Below are positions 37,803 to 46,872 of a stretch of 51,709 nt of DNA, in pieces (positions within the stretch are counted from its first letter, which is position 1; each line of letters opens with the position of its first letter). Location of the stretch: positions 1 through 51,709 of IMG/VR virus record IMGVR_UViG_3300032360_001373. One strand, written 5' to 3'. Under the pieces are notes generated by a model. That model saw nothing but the letters and a program-made list of their open reading frames with translations. It made no database searches and was not told the origin of the DNA. The position numbers and the translations under genes are program-made. This DNA comes from a virus.

Positions 37803-39173
37803 TTAGCTTTTTCCTCCGTTTTTTCTAAACTCTTTGTACTTCTCTCTCAACTTCTCAGATTGTTCCTTCGCAGATAAGGCTTTAATCTCACCGATGGTCT
37901 CACCTGATTGCTCCATCACTCGAATCTTCACGCTACTAGTGTCCATGTACACTGGGTATATTAGTCCGTCTGGTCCGTTACGATTCTTCGCAATGAACAG
38001 GCGGCCGCCTTTAGTCGCTTTATCCTCTATAGTACGCGACACAGAAAAGATAAGGTCAGCAACAAAACATTTATTGAACGCTTCTGAAATCGATTCCATC
38101 GTAATTACCTCTGCGTTAAGCCCCGAGCGGTTGGTCTGGGATGCTGTCCATACCGGACACTTGTTTTCCTGTGCGATCGCTCGTAAATCTTCATAAATAG
38201 TTTCTAATTCGTGTCTCTTCTCTCTGCGCACAATTTTAGGGCGTAGCAAATCACCATAATCTACGATGATCATGTCAACTTCCATTCCCCTGGTCTTCAG
38301 TTTCTCTAAGTGAGCCTTTATTGTATTTGTACTCGCACTTTTAGTGGGGTACTCTTTAACTATGAGGGAGCCTTCAATATTTTGAACTTTTTCATAAATT
38401 TGTTCCTTAAAAGCGAGAAGATCTCCGAGCCCCACACCAGTAATACAACTATCATAACGAGAAGCAACGACTGTATCCCCCAATTCCAAGGTATAGTGTA
38501 CGACGTTCTTCCCTGCCTTCAACGCCTGGGCACCTAGGTGAACAAGTACCATACTTTTTCCTGCGCCAGTGGGAGCAATCACTACTCCTAACTCACCCTT
38601 ACCAAGACCATCCTTGCAAATCTCATCAATGTTTTCCCAGCCGGTGCTGATAGGATTCCGTGCCTTCTTTACGAATCGAGCCTCAAAATCTGTCTTGTAG
38701 TCATACCCAAAATCACTGGTGGCTCCTAGACGCAGGGCCTCATTAATAATTTCACTGATCTCATCAAAGGAAGAATTCTTTAAGAGATCAACAGACCTTA
38801 ACATTGCCTCTTTCAGCTTCTGCTTCTTACAAAAATCTAAAGAAGTTTCTTTAATGTATTCTGCGCCCTCGACTTCCACTTCAGTGTTACAGATGCGCGC
38901 AAAGTAATCTCTTACTTGCTTTTTGACAACATCGTTTTCATTTTCAATGTCTGCCCTGAAAACAGTCTGCAGAATCTTGCATGTAGGATGTACCCCGTAT
39001 CTTTCTCGATAATCAAACACCTTCTCAATAAAAACTCGAAGATATTTAAGTTCCAAAAAATCAGGATTCAATACCTCGGCGATCTGATCCGCATAAGGAC
39101 GATCACACAGCACCAAGTGGCACATGTCTTCTTGAAATGCTTTTCCAAATTTAGAAAATGAAGGGTTTTCCAC
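37803..39173 (-). CDS. Replicative DNA helicase, DnaB/gp41-like (456 aa)
   Basis: GTG start. The N-terminal helical domain is about 170 residues. The RecA-like motor has Walker A VIAPTGAGKSMVLVHLG near residue 208, Walker B MIIVDYGDLLRP near 300, and the DnaB-type VWTASQTNRSGL segment with a likely arginine finger further on. A charged C-terminal tail follows. It unwinds the fork as a hexamer. It lies directly after the 5'-3' exonuclease gene. Confidence 0.92.
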   Translation of the reverse strand: MENPSFSKFGKAFQEDMCHLVLCDRPYADQIAEVLNPDFLELKYLRVFIEKVFDYRERYGVHPTCKILQTVFRADIENENDVVKKQVRDYFARICNTEVEVEGAEYIKETSLDFCKKQKLKEAMLRSVDLLKNSSFDEISEIINEALRLGATSDFGYDYKTDFEARFVKKARNPISTGWENIDEICKDGLGKGELGVVIAPTGAGKSMVLVHLGAQALKAGKNVVHYTLELGDTVVASRYDSCITGVGLGDLLAFKEQIYEKVQNIEGSLIVKEYPTKSASTNTIKAHLEKLKTRGMEVDMIIVDYGDLLRPKIVRREKRHELETIYEDLRAIAQENKCPVWTASQTNRSGLNAEVITMESISEAFNKCFVADLIFSVSRTIEDKATKGGRLFIAKNRNGPDGLIYPVYMDTSSVKIRVMEQSGETIGEIKALSAKEQSEKLREKYKEFRKNGGKS

Positions 39174-40153
39174 TATGTAGTCTGCTGCTCTTTGTGGGAA
39201 TAAATCAAGCTCTTGAAGTTAACAAACAAGTCGTTAATGCTAAGTTCACCAATGCCGTCTTCCACAAACATCTTCCTAATCATAGTTTTATTCAACGCTG
39301 GTGTAAACTCATTAAAGATTGCGTCGATGTCACGCTTGGTCTGGACTGAAATTGATGGAGAATAAAGTTGCATCATCTTATAGTTCTCTGCAATGAGTTT
39401 CTTGCCCTCAACAATATTAGTAAAAGCCTTCAAGTTGTTCTCATTGTTCTCTTTGCAGAACTTTACCAACGCATTGATGGTGCATGACTTTTCCTCAGCC
39501 AGGAAAGGGAACCTCTTAGCAATGGTGCCAAGTCCGACTCCCTTGATCCCAGGGAGGTTGTCACTCACGTCTCCGACAACCGCTCTCGCAAGCGCAAAGT
39601 TGTTTGGATGAATTCCGTATTGTTCAATAATTCTATTCCGGTTCAAATTTTCTTTTTGAATTGGGCGGTGTAGAATGGTTTCGTCATCCAGTAGCTGAAA
39701 GAAGTCCTTATCTGAACTTACAATCATCTTCTGGGAGCCCTGGAGGGCTGGGTGTTGTTGAACGTATGCAATGATATCGTCCGCTTCAATCCCCTCATAC
39801 ATAAACTGGATGATTGGCATCTCGTTTAGGTATTCAAATAGTCTCGTCTGTTGCCAGATCTTGTTTGTGATTTCTTCTGACTCTGAGAGATTTCGAATGT
39901 CTCGGTTAAGGCGGATGGGGGCTCGGCCCTCTTTGTACGACTTGTTTGTCGCCTTCCGCTTCCTGGAGCCTCCAGCCCCATCCCAGCAGATCACAATCTT
40001 GTCGGGCTTAGATTCCCTTACCAGTTTGTTAAGGATCTTTAGGAACCCTTTCATTCCTCCGATGGGTTGTCCGTTTGTTGACAGACTCGGGTCCACGATG
40101 TAGGCTCGAAAGTACGCGTTCAGCGCATCGACAATAAGAATCCGTTCCTTCAT
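39173..40153 (-). CDS. 5'-3' exonuclease/flap nuclease (326 aa)
   Basis: FEN-superfamily features: ILIVDALNAYFRAY with the first Asp, IVICWDGAGGSRKRK near 53, GIEADDIIAYVQ (acid pair) near 120, IVSSDKDFFQLL near 143, and GDVSDNLPGIKGVGLGTIAK (helix-hairpin-helix with metal Asp) near 193. It removes RNA primers or resects ends. In many bacteria this domain is joined to Pol I; here the family A polymerase gene is separate (49195). Confidence 0.94.
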   Translation of the reverse strand: MKERILIVDALNAYFRAYIVDPSLSTNGQPIGGMKGFLKILNKLVRESKPDKIVICWDGAGGSRKRKATNKSYKEGRAPIRLNRDIRNLSESEEITNKIWQQTRLFEYLNEMPIIQFMYEGIEADDIIAYVQQHPALQGSQKMIVSSDKDFFQLLDDETILHRPIQKENLNRNRIIEQYGIHPNNFALARAVVGDVSDNLPGIKGVGLGTIAKRFPFLAEEKSCTINALVKFCKENNENNLKAFTNIVEGKKLIAENYKMMQLYSPSISVQTKRDIDAIFNEFTPALNKTMIRKMFVEDGIGELSINDLFVNFKSLIYSHKEQQTT

Positions 40154-40154
40154 C

Positions 40155-40346
40155 TTAAACCTTCACAAATCCTTGCCGGAAGCAGGGACCTGAAACATTG
40201 TCTTCCCATACTGTAAAGTGGGCATCGGGGATCTCGCTCTTGCCGGCTACACGCCAGAGGGCGCCGTCGACCCGGTATTTAGCTACATTTTGCATCAGTG
40301 CAAACCCCCACAATGTGTTGGGGTCTGGTTTTGTCTCGCTCTTCAT
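40155..40346 (-). CDS. Hypothetical protein (63 aa)
   Basis: Start at the ATG 40346 (MKSETKPDPNTLWGFALMQN) with AAGGA 7 nt upstream; the longer frame back to 40391 lies inside the deaminase gene. It continues YRVDGALWRVAGKSEIPDAH. Trp-rich small protein with no recognised family. Confidence 0.65.
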   Translation of the reverse strand: MKSETKPDPNTLWGFALMQNVAKYRVDGALWRVAGKSEIPDAHFTVWEDNVSGPCFRQGFVKV

Positions 40347-40356
40347 TATCATTTCC

Positions 40357-40758
40357 TTAAAGTTTATGTTTTTCAACGGTGGATTCATCACCGGTGGTAT
40401 ATACTACTCTCTTTACGCCACAAAATTTCAATACTTCCTCGCACATTCCACATGGCTTTGACATTCGGAACGTACCTTCTCGATTCATACGTACAACATA
40501 CATTGTGGCTCCTTGAGTAATGGATCGATCCAAGCCCAAGATGCAACCAAGCTCTGCATGATGCGTAGCGTGGCCACAGTTATGAGTGTCTCGAAACCTA
40601 TTCCCAAATCTATTATACTTATCCTTGTTGCACGCAGTATTAAGCACGGAACCTCCCTTTACTAGGATGGCACCGTGCTTAAAGTGATCGTGCTCGCTCT
40701 GTGATGCAACTCGGCTGGCCAATGTCAGGTATCGTTGCATCCCCTTTGAAACCTTCAT
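40357..40758 (-). CDS. dCMP/cytidine deaminase family protein (133 aa)
   Basis: Zinc deaminase motifs: THHAELGCILG near residue 65 (His ligand and catalytic Glu) and SKPCGMCEEVLKFCG near 100 (two Cys ligands). KHGAILVKGGSVLN precedes. At 133 aa it is close to the dCMP deaminase size and would make dUMP for ThyX. The first ATG lies 6 nt from the -10 box, so the mRNA is probably leaderless. Confidence 0.85.
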   Translation of the reverse strand: MKVSKGMQRYLTLASRVASQSEHDHFKHGAILVKGGSVLNTACNKDKYNRFGNRFRDTHNCGHATHHAELGCILGLDRSITQGATMYVVRMNREGTFRMSKPCGMCEEVLKFCGVKRVVYTTGDESTVEKHKL

Positions 40759-40764
40759 ATTACT

Positions 40765-40793
40765 ACTATATCAATCTTTACCTTGAAAGTCAA
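40765..40793 (-). promoter_or_regulatory. Sigma-70 promoter, leaderless (deaminase)
   Basis: Minus strand TTGACT (40788-40793), 17-nt spacer, TATAGT (40765-40770), 6 nt, ATG at 40758. The promoter heads the deaminase-exonuclease-helicase-RNR-ThyX series. Confidence 0.82.
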
Positions 40794-40801
40794 GAAGAAT
40801 C

Positions 40802-41923
40802 TTAAACAGTTGCCGCGGAGGCCGATGTCTCCTCATCAATCTTGTAGAAATCCTCAGCCCTTCCAGTTCTATCCTCGAACTTCAAGATGACTTCCTCGTC
40901 CATGATCTGAAGTACGCGGGCTCGGAACTTCTCGTCCTGCAGCTTCTCCAACCATCCGGCCTTCTGGAACTTCTCCTTCTTGCCGTCCTCATGGATAAGG
41001 GTGAACCAAGCTCCCGCATTGGTCAGTTGCTCCGATGACTTAATGGCTTCAAACCATGAGTCCTCATCACAGATGCGAACGTCGTCGCCTCCCCAGACAA
41101 TCTTGAATGTGCAGACACGTCCCTGAGTTCCAAAGCGAGACTTCTCAATCTTCGCCTTAACCTCTGAACCGATCCTGAAACCGTTCTCGTCCTGAATGAA
41201 GCTAGCCTTAGCCTTCCGACCAGTGAGCCAAATCCTCAACGAATACGAGTAGTTAAGAGCCTTCCCTCCTGGAGTGAAGTAGGGCGTCGTCATTGCTTCA
41301 GCGATGTTAGAAGTAATGTTGGTCTTTAACTGATTAAGAATCAGCAGCGTAGAGTTGCTGTTAGCAATCGGTTGCACCAGCTTAGAGAGCCCCTTAGAAA
41401 GGATGCGTGGCTTGACTGCCATGCTGGAGAGGGGATTGAAGTCTCCCTCAATATCAGACTTGCTAGGAGTCAGCGCTAGGCTGTCCCAAATGAACAGGAA
41501 CTGATTGCCAGTGCCCAAGAGTTCCTCGATGTTGGCTAGCACAGCTTCAACGCTGGTAGCTTGCACATAAAGCACATCTTCAACATTGCAGCCGGCTCGG
41601 GCCAGAAAACCAGAGTCCAATGCAGATTCAGAATCGAAGTAAACTACATCGATCCCCATCTTCTGAGCGTTGGCTGCAACCTGAGAAGCCATGTAAGACT
41701 TGCCGGTGCTCTCTAGTCCTGCAATCTCGCAGACTTTTCCCATGGGGATTCCTGCGGACTTTCCTCTACAGATGATGGAATCAAGCCACCGTGAGCCGGT
41801 TGGGATCCACTCCTTCACATCTGTTGGGTTGCCCTCAGTCAAGTTGTAGGCGATGTTTGCGCCTGCCTTCTTGTTGAGCATTTTACGCATTTCTGCAACG
41901 CTGATCTTACCATTGTTAGACAT
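40802..41923 (-). CDS. RecA/UvsX recombinase (373 aa)
   Basis: Walker A in EIAGLESTGKSYMASQ near residue 72, YFDSESALDSGFLARAG near 98, Walker B FLFIWDSLALTP near 145, and the RecA signature-like LLILNQLKTNI near 195, with PGGKALNYSYSLRIWL near 220. It forms filaments on ssDNA for recombination and recombination-primed replication. The C-terminal part resembles phage UvsX/RecA rather than bacterial RecA. It has its own promoter and AGGAG. Confidence 0.94.
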   Translation of the reverse strand: MSNNGKISVAEMRKMLNKKAGANIAYNLTEGNPTDVKEWIPTGSRWLDSIICRGKSAGIPMGKVCEIAGLESTGKSYMASQVAANAQKMGIDVVYFDSESALDSGFLARAGCNVEDVLYVQATSVEAVLANIEELLGTGNQFLFIWDSLALTPSKSDIEGDFNPLSSMAVKPRILSKGLSKLVQPIANSNSTLLILNQLKTNITSNIAEAMTTPYFTPGGKALNYSYSLRIWLTGRKAKASFIQDENGFRIGSEVKAKIEKSRFGTQGRVCTFKIVWGGDDVRICDEDSWFEAIKSSEQLTNAGAWFTLIHEDGKKEKFQKAGWLEKLQDEKFRARVLQIMDEEVILKFEDRTGRAEDFYKIDEETSASAATV

Positions 41924-41946
41924 CTATTCTCCTGAGTTATAGTTAT

Positions 41947-41975
41947 ATAATAGCATATGTTCCCTGGTTTGTCCA
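41947..41975 (-). promoter_or_regulatory. Sigma-70-like promoter of recA/uvsX
   Basis: Minus strand TGGACA (41970-41975), 17-nt spacer, TATTAT (41947-41952), leader about 20 nt with CAGGAGA before the ATG at 41923. Confidence 0.75.
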
Positions 41976-42000
41976 GAGATTTTTTAAGAAAACCCTACTA

Positions 42001-42597
42001 TTATTTTTTGAATACCATTAATGTAGAGAAGTTGCTGCGGGGGTGCACCTGCTTTCGACCTTGAGGTTGTGGGCGTGGGTGCCTAAGAAAGTGCATCTGA
42101 GCTACCTTCACCGCTCCCAACTCTACAAGGGCAGAGGAAACAGCATCAGTTTGAAAGTGCATCTTGCCCGATGAAACTTGGTCTTGTACTTTTACCAGAA
42201 TGAAGCCCTTATCTTTTGTGACCCTGTAACATTCTTTTGCCCCAGCAATAATCAAATCCATCCGCTCTTGAAGGGTGGCCTTCTTGTGCACACCATAAGC
42301 TTTATCGACTTGTCCTTGCGACGGCGTACCATTTAATTTATAAGGCGGGTCAAAAACTGTAGTGTCCCATTTATCTTTCCAGTGCGAAGGAAAATTAGTA
42401 AAATTGTAAGAGTAATCGGCAGCGGTATAGAGATCGTTAGAAACTAGTTCAGTTGGGGTATGACTGCCCCAAAACGCTCCCGATCCATATGCGGCATCAA
42501 GAACCTTACCCTTAATAAAACCCAGATTTGCCACGTCTGCTATTAGCTCCCCATTGTTTCGCCAATAGTGCGCTGCGTTGATTGGTTTAGTAGTCAT
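42001..42597 (-). CDS. DNA methyltransferase-like protein with DPPY motif (198 aa)
   Basis: Motif I-like GKVLDAAYGSGAFWGS near residue 30 and the catalytic VFDPPYKLNG near 80 (DPPY, for N6-adenine or N4-cytosine). Then CYRVTKDKGFILVKVQDQVS. No target-recognition domain is evident, so it may act alone as a solitary methylase. It has its own promoter and lies between recA and the nuclease/D12 methylase pair. Confidence 0.78.
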   Translation of the reverse strand: MTTKPINAAHYWRNNGELIADVANLGFIKGKVLDAAYGSGAFWGSHTPTELVSNDLYTAADYSYNFTNFPSHWKDKWDTTVFDPPYKLNGTPSQGQVDKAYGVHKKATLQERMDLIIAGAKECYRVTKDKGFILVKVQDQVSSGKMHFQTDAVSSALVELGAVKVAQMHFLRHPRPQPQGRKQVHPRSNFSTLMVFKK

Positions 42598-42620
42598 AAA
42601 ATCATCCTCTTCATGTTGTT

Positions 42621-42650
42621 ACAATACCATAATTGAGAGTGGTTTGTCAA
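42621..42650 (-). promoter_or_regulatory. Sigma-70-like promoter of the DPPY methylase
   Basis: Minus strand TTGACA (42645-42650), 18-nt spacer, TATTGT (42621-42626), leader with GAGGA before the ATG at 42597. Confidence 0.7.
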
Positions 42651-42665
42651 GAAGTTTTTAAGATT

Positions 42666-43778
42666 TTATAGTATTGAGATAATTTTATCTAAATCTTCGG
42701 TATTTGTCAAACTAAGATTTGATTTTTTATAGCGACCTTTGATCTTCACCGCACACGTGAAGCTAGTAGTACTATTTTCACCTGCCGATGGTTTGAAACG
42801 AAACCTAAGGTCACAGGTTAGCCCCAGGTCCCCGAACATAGGCACGTCTAGAAGCTTTTGTGCTTCGGGCTTGAGAGCATAGAGTCCGCGGCCGTCAATC
42901 TGAATAAACGAATCGCCTTTATCACTGTAATAGTTTGCGATACGAGAAAAATCAAATGGAATCTTTATATCAGTCTTGCCACCAAACCACGAGTTTTGTA
43001 ACTCTCTCTTTAGCTTTCCCGTCCGCATCGAACGTTTAAGTCCGTAAATCTTCTCATTCTTATCTTTGTTTAGGCGCGGGTCTATGAGGTCTGGGAATAT
43101 CGCATTCTTGTTAAGCCAATCGAGCATGTAATCATCAAACAAGGGCTTGAAGATTTTTTCGTTCTTTATGAATGCTTTTGTGCGGCGAGGTTCCCATGTT
43201 CCAGTCGTTGTGTTATATTGTGCACGGAACTGTCCAAAGTCGGCAGCGAGAGCAGTCTTTAGTTCGATGCTCATCACTACTTCTCCGCCCTTTTTGATGG
43301 AAAGATCGGAGCCCGGGGTGGACCCGGCGGTCTCGGCAGTAATGCCGGCGGCGCCATACCTCTGCGTAATCTCATCTGCTAGTTGCTTCTCAAAATCCAT
43401 CCCGGCAGATGCGGCAGTCCGCTTCTTGGGTTTGACGTATACGTAAACGCTGCCAGCTTTGCGATCGCGGAGTTCCAGGCGTCCGATGGAGCTACCGCCA
43501 CCAATAGGATCGTGAATGAACCCCAAAGGAGTAAGCATTTGAATCAGCTTTTCCATTGTCTCCAGGCGCTGATCATCTAAAACCTTAATGTGGTTTTTGA
43601 CTAGCTTGTAGTCGTAACCCTCTGCTTCAATAACACGGAGGGCGCGTTCTAAGTTGCTCTCAGAAGAATCCCTCGGCGCTGGCAGAGGGCTATCCAGATC
43701 TTTTTCCAATTTAGATGGAACGTCCAATTCTTCTCGTAAATACCTACGCCAACCTTCTACTATTGGTTTCATTCTCAT
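42666..43778 (-). CDS. Putative PD-(D/E)XK nuclease paired with a methylase (370 aa)
   Basis: The central block MDFEKQLADEITQRYGAAGI (Glu in helix), GSTPGSDLSIKKG (Asp) and VVMSIELKTALAADFG (E-x-K) fits the restriction-type PD-(D/E)XK core near residues 128-185. The start KPIVEGWRRYLREELDVPSK looks like a phage leader peptide. Its start adjoins the stop of the D12 methylase gene, the usual order of a type II restriction-modification operon. It might instead be a structural or recombination nuclease. Confidence 0.6.
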   Translation of the reverse strand: MRMKPIVEGWRRYLREELDVPSKLEKDLDSPLPAPRDSSESNLERALRVIEAEGYDYKLVKNHIKVLDDQRLETMEKLIQMLTPLGFIHDPIGGGSSIGRLELRDRKAGSVYVYVKPKKRTAASAGMDFEKQLADEITQRYGAAGITAETAGSTPGSDLSIKKGGEVVMSIELKTALAADFGQFRAQYNTTTGTWEPRRTKAFIKNEKIFKPLFDDYMLDWLNKNAIFPDLIDPRLNKDKNEKIYGLKRSMRTGKLKRELQNSWFGGKTDIKIPFDFSRIANYYSDKGDSFIQIDGRGLYALKPEAQKLLDVPMFGDLGLTCDLRFRFKPSAGENSTTSFTCAVKIKGRYKKSNLSLTNTEDLDKIISIL

Positions 43779-44689
43779 TACCCTATAATTAGTAGCTCAG
43801 ATGAAGAACCCATCTTTTTTTTCTTCAATCCATCTAGAATCTGCTGCACCATTTCCTTAGTCTCAGGAGATTTCAGAATTAGCATCAAATCCTCTAGTGC
43901 CCGTCGATCAGCACTCACTTGCGAGTCAACATTCTTCATGCCATAGGCCCATTCTGCATCACGGATTTCATAGTCAGAATATAATTTACGAATATCCTCA
44001 CAATCATTGTAGGAAAGCACCCAACCTTTTCTCTCAGAAAGAATATTGTATAGCTCTCGATGGGGGAATCCTTGATGCATATCCCCTCCGATACCATAGA
44101 GCCTATCCTTATCTGCTCCCAACAAATACGGAGGGTCACAATAAAGAAAAGCATCTGGATGTTTTAAAATAGAAGTTTGAAATGACTCGCAAGCTACGTG
44201 AAAATTCTTTACTTTGAATTCCCTCACGCGCTCAATAGAAGAGTCTGTGAATCTTGAGTATGCGGCCAGGTTGGACCAGCCACCTGAGAACGTTGCTCCG
44301 GAGAATGTGCTCCTGTTGATGGCGTAGAATTTTGCAGCATTCTCAATGCTGCTGCTTGTTGCTGCTTTAAGCTCCTCACGGATGCGCGCACAGTCTTCCC
44401 GTAGCAAGCCGCGCTTCTTCTCAAAATCAACATGCTTTTTACGCATAGCATCAGCGGCATCGGCTAGCTTCTCAGGGCTCTCCAAAAGAGCTTCCCAGAA
44501 CCACACCAACGGCTCGAACAGGTCGTACCCATAGACCGTGCCCCCCCTTTCCTGGTTGAATGCTAGCTCCACAGAGCCGCCGCCAAGAAAGGGGGAGCAA
44601 AGTTCCGTTACATCGGATGGGACGAGGGGAAGAATATGCTTTACTGCACGGGACTTTCCCCCCGGGTAACGTAACGGAGTTTTAGCCAT
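43778..44689 (-). CDS. D12-class adenine DNA methyltransferase, Dam family (303 aa)
   Basis: Signature motifs: LRYPGGKSRAVKHILPLVP at the start (AdoMet contact), LCSPFLGGGSVELAF near 30, INRSTFSGATFSGGW near 123, and the catalytic FLYCDPPYLLGAD near 180. It is near the usual Dam length (about 280 aa) and methylates adenine N6 in a short site, perhaps GATC. It ends in a Lys-rich stretch. It is followed at once by the nuclease-like gene. Confidence 0.92.
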   Translation of the reverse strand: MAKTPLRYPGGKSRAVKHILPLVPSDVTELCSPFLGGGSVELAFNQERGGTVYGYDLFEPLVWFWEALLESPEKLADAADAMRKKHVDFEKKRGLLREDCARIREELKAATSSSIENAAKFYAINRSTFSGATFSGGWSNLAAYSRFTDSSIERVREFKVKNFHVACESFQTSILKHPDAFLYCDPPYLLGADKDRLYGIGGDMHQGFPHRELYNILSERKGWVLSYNDCEDIRKLYSDYEIRDAEWAYGMKNVDSQVSADRRALEDLMLILKSPETKEMVQQILDGLKKKKMGSSSELLIIG

Positions 44690-45143
44690 CGATAGTCAGA
44701 TTGCCAATCTTGGTGGGGACCGTAGTCTGCCAACCAGTAAACAAGGTCTCATCTGCTGTCATGACGTTGCCGACGGTGGTCTGCACGTTCGCCTCCAGGG
44801 TGAGGAAGCCACGCTTGTAATCATACTGCTCGACCGTCTGATCAATAAAGTCAAGCTCGTAGATGTTCTCGGCGATAACGCCGGCAACGAAATAATCAAA
44901 GCCGGAAAAGTCACGCTCGTAATCTTCTAGCATGCTCTGACCACGCAGGTCATCAATTGCCTGATTGTCGAAACCAGTAGTGGTGATCACTCCTGCAACA
45001 GTGGTAGCAAAATCTGTCTGCTCCAAAACATCGTCAACATAACCATCGCGAGCATGGATAACATCGCCACCCGTTGAATACGTCAACGTAATCTTGGCAT
45101 TGGTATCTAGCTCGGCCTCTCGTAACTTACTCTGTAGACTCAT
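44682..45143 (-). CDS. Hypothetical acidic protein (153 aa)
   Basis: MSLQSKLREAELDTNAKITL, then beta-rich, acidic sequence (YSTGGDVIHARDGYVDDVLE, FDYFVAGVIAENIYELDFID, VEQYDYKRGFLTLEANVQTT). No family recognised. Its 5' region carries one of three copies of a conserved stem-loop (45167-45197) and AAAGGAGAA. It overlaps the methylase gene by 8 nt. Confidence 0.7.
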   Translation of the reverse strand: MSLQSKLREAELDTNAKITLTYSTGGDVIHARDGYVDDVLEQTDFATTVAGVITTTGFDNQAIDDLRGQSMLEDYERDFSGFDYFVAGVIAENIYELDFIDQTVEQYDYKRGFLTLEANVQTTVGNVMTADETLFTGWQTTVPTKIGNLTIDG

Positions 45144-45166
45144 TTATTCTCCTTTGTTTAATGAGT

Positions 45167-45197
45167 GGGGCACCTGTAAACCCGTGCCCCCCTGCGG
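45167..45197 (-). ncRNA. Repeated leader stem-loop, copy C
   Basis: In the mRNA sense: CCGCAGG, then stem GGGGCAC, loop GGGTTTACAG, stem GTGCCCC. Seven perfect pairs. It lies between the MORC-like ATPase gene and the 153-aa gene, about 16 nt above the ribosome binding site. The stem bases differ from those of copies A and B, with pairing kept. Confidence 0.7.
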
Positions 45198-45204
45198 TTA
45201 ATGC

Positions 45205-46785
45205 CTAAGCAACCAACTCGATCCTACGATCGTCGTGGGCTGCTGTGTGCGTAGCACGGGCCCGCAGGAAACCTGCCTTCGCGCGAACCCACTGATCAGC
45301 AGTATCCGGATCCGGATTTTCCAGTTCCATGTACGCGTCGCCGACAATATTATCGTAAATACTGTACATCACACGAGGATCCGATGCAAAAGGTGAATCG
45401 AAATGCTTTGCGATCCATGGATGGTCAGTGTCAACCGACAAGTAAAATCGGCGGCCGCCGCGCTGCTTCCTCTCGGATCTCACTTGAAAGTGGCGGCCTT
45501 GTCCGCAGCCAGGATCAGTCTCGATCACCCATTCGTCGCTTCCATTGGCGTACTCAAAAGGCTTGCCAGAAGACTTGTTCTTGGCTCCCTTCTTCTTCGC
45601 CGGAGTGTCAGCCGGAGGGCGTGGTCCCTCAGCCCGGGTCAACTGCTCATCGTTTCGCACAATCGGCGATCGGGTCACGTTCATGTTATTATTAAGATGG
45701 TTCCTATATGACGTCGTCATATTTTCAACCGTTGTATCATCCACCTTTTTCAAAGCGCGCTCCTTTTGGCGTTTCTTCGTATAAGTGGTGAGTTCCGCAG
45801 AGATCTCTCTCGTCAAGCTATCTTTGACAGACTGGGGCATCTGCCAGCTATTTTTCATAACCGTAGTGCCCATCAATGAGTCAAAGGCTTCGGACTGGAC
45901 TGTCCAAATAACGAACACGCCGCTTAATTCCCAGTTGTGTACCCGGGTGCCGTGCCACTCTGGGTTCGGGGTAATATCCCGGTTATTCCGCAGCACCACT
46001 AGTCCCTGTGCGCGCGACTGACCTCCGATCTGCTCTGTACCCAAGGTGCTGACAATCTGTAGCGTACCTAGGCTCGTGCCGTCCTTTAGCTTGAACGGAA
46101 ACGCGGGGGTGATCTCTTGAACACCTTCAACGTGGTTATAGCCCCATGGCTGCAGTTCCCTGTCATTAACCGTAATGGTACATGTCTTGGATGCCAAGAA
46201 CTTACGAAAGGTTAACCGGAGGGTGGAGCGGCCGCGCAAACTAGCCACCATTGCCTTCACATTGCTATATGGTTGTCTGTCAATCTTGTCAATACGTACC
46301 CAGGTACCGCTACCGGTTTCTGAGATCTGACGATTGAAGGTATTAACTTCTTCGCCAGTAAGGGAACGATGGCAAACGATATATTTATTGCGCTTGGCGT
46401 TTACATCGAGATCGTAGACGAGGCAAGCCAATTTATCTCTGTGGTTGCGTGTAATTACTGTGATTCTACGTCCGAGAGAAGTAGCAGCAGTGTTAAGCCC
46501 CATACCAAAGCACCCCAAGGATTTACCATCCTTGTGGGTATCAGATCCCATCGTCAATGCCTCTTCCGCACACTGGACGCTCATACCAGTGCCGTTGTCG
46601 AACACATCGATACGCGTAACAGGATCGTACTGGTTCTTTTTACCGGCTATCACAACATCAACTTTAGTTGCGCTAGCATCTATAGAGTTGTCAATAAGAT
46701 CTGCCATGGCAAACCTTGGACTATACCCCATATTGCGTAGGGACTCGCCCATCTTTGGACGTGGTTTTAGTTCTTTATAATTCAT
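45205..46785 (-). CDS. MORC-like GHKL ATPase (526 aa)
   Basis: The Bergerat ATP fold is plain: N box MADLIDNSIDASATKVDVV near residue 27, G1 box DVFDNGTGMSVQC near 60, and G2 box GCFGMGLNTAATSLG near 90. The N-box and G2 wording are closest to MORC/MutL-type ATPases rather than histidine kinases. A second S5-like part follows (TLRLTFRKFLASKTCTITVN). The C-terminal 150 residues are a Lys/Arg-rich linker plus a beta domain (EWVIETDPGCGQGRHFQVRS). No endonuclease motif seen. It likely clamps or loops DNA in an ATP-dependent way (inference). Confidence 0.82.
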   Translation of the reverse strand: MNYKELKPRPKMGESLRNMGYSPRFAMADLIDNSIDASATKVDVVIAGKKNQYDPVTRIDVFDNGTGMSVQCAEEALTMGSDTHKDGKSLGCFGMGLNTAATSLGRRITVITRNHRDKLACLVYDLDVNAKRNKYIVCHRSLTGEEVNTFNRQISETGSGTWVRIDKIDRQPYSNVKAMVASLRGRSTLRLTFRKFLASKTCTITVNDRELQPWGYNHVEGVQEITPAFPFKLKDGTSLGTLQIVSTLGTEQIGGQSRAQGLVVLRNNRDITPNPEWHGTRVHNWELSGVFVIWTVQSEAFDSLMGTTVMKNSWQMPQSVKDSLTREISAELTTYTKKRQKERALKKVDDTTVENMTTSYRNHLNNNMNVTRSPIVRNDEQLTRAEGPRPPADTPAKKKGAKNKSSGKPFEYANGSDEWVIETDPGCGQGRHFQVRSERKQRGGRRFYLSVDTDHPWIAKHFDSPFASDPRVMYSIYDNIVGDAYMELENPDPDTADQWVRAKAGFLRARATHTAAHDDRRIELVA

Positions 46786-46872
46786 TTTTTTCTCCTGTAT
46801 TAATATGAAATTACAATAATCTCATATGAGAAAGTTCCCATATGATTCCAACAAAAATTGTTAGAAAAAGTT

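Noticed and set aside
46827-46848. CATATG...CATATG inverted repeat before the MORC-like gene
   Set aside because: Only six pairs with a self-complementary arm; noted near stem-loop copy B but too weak to call alone.
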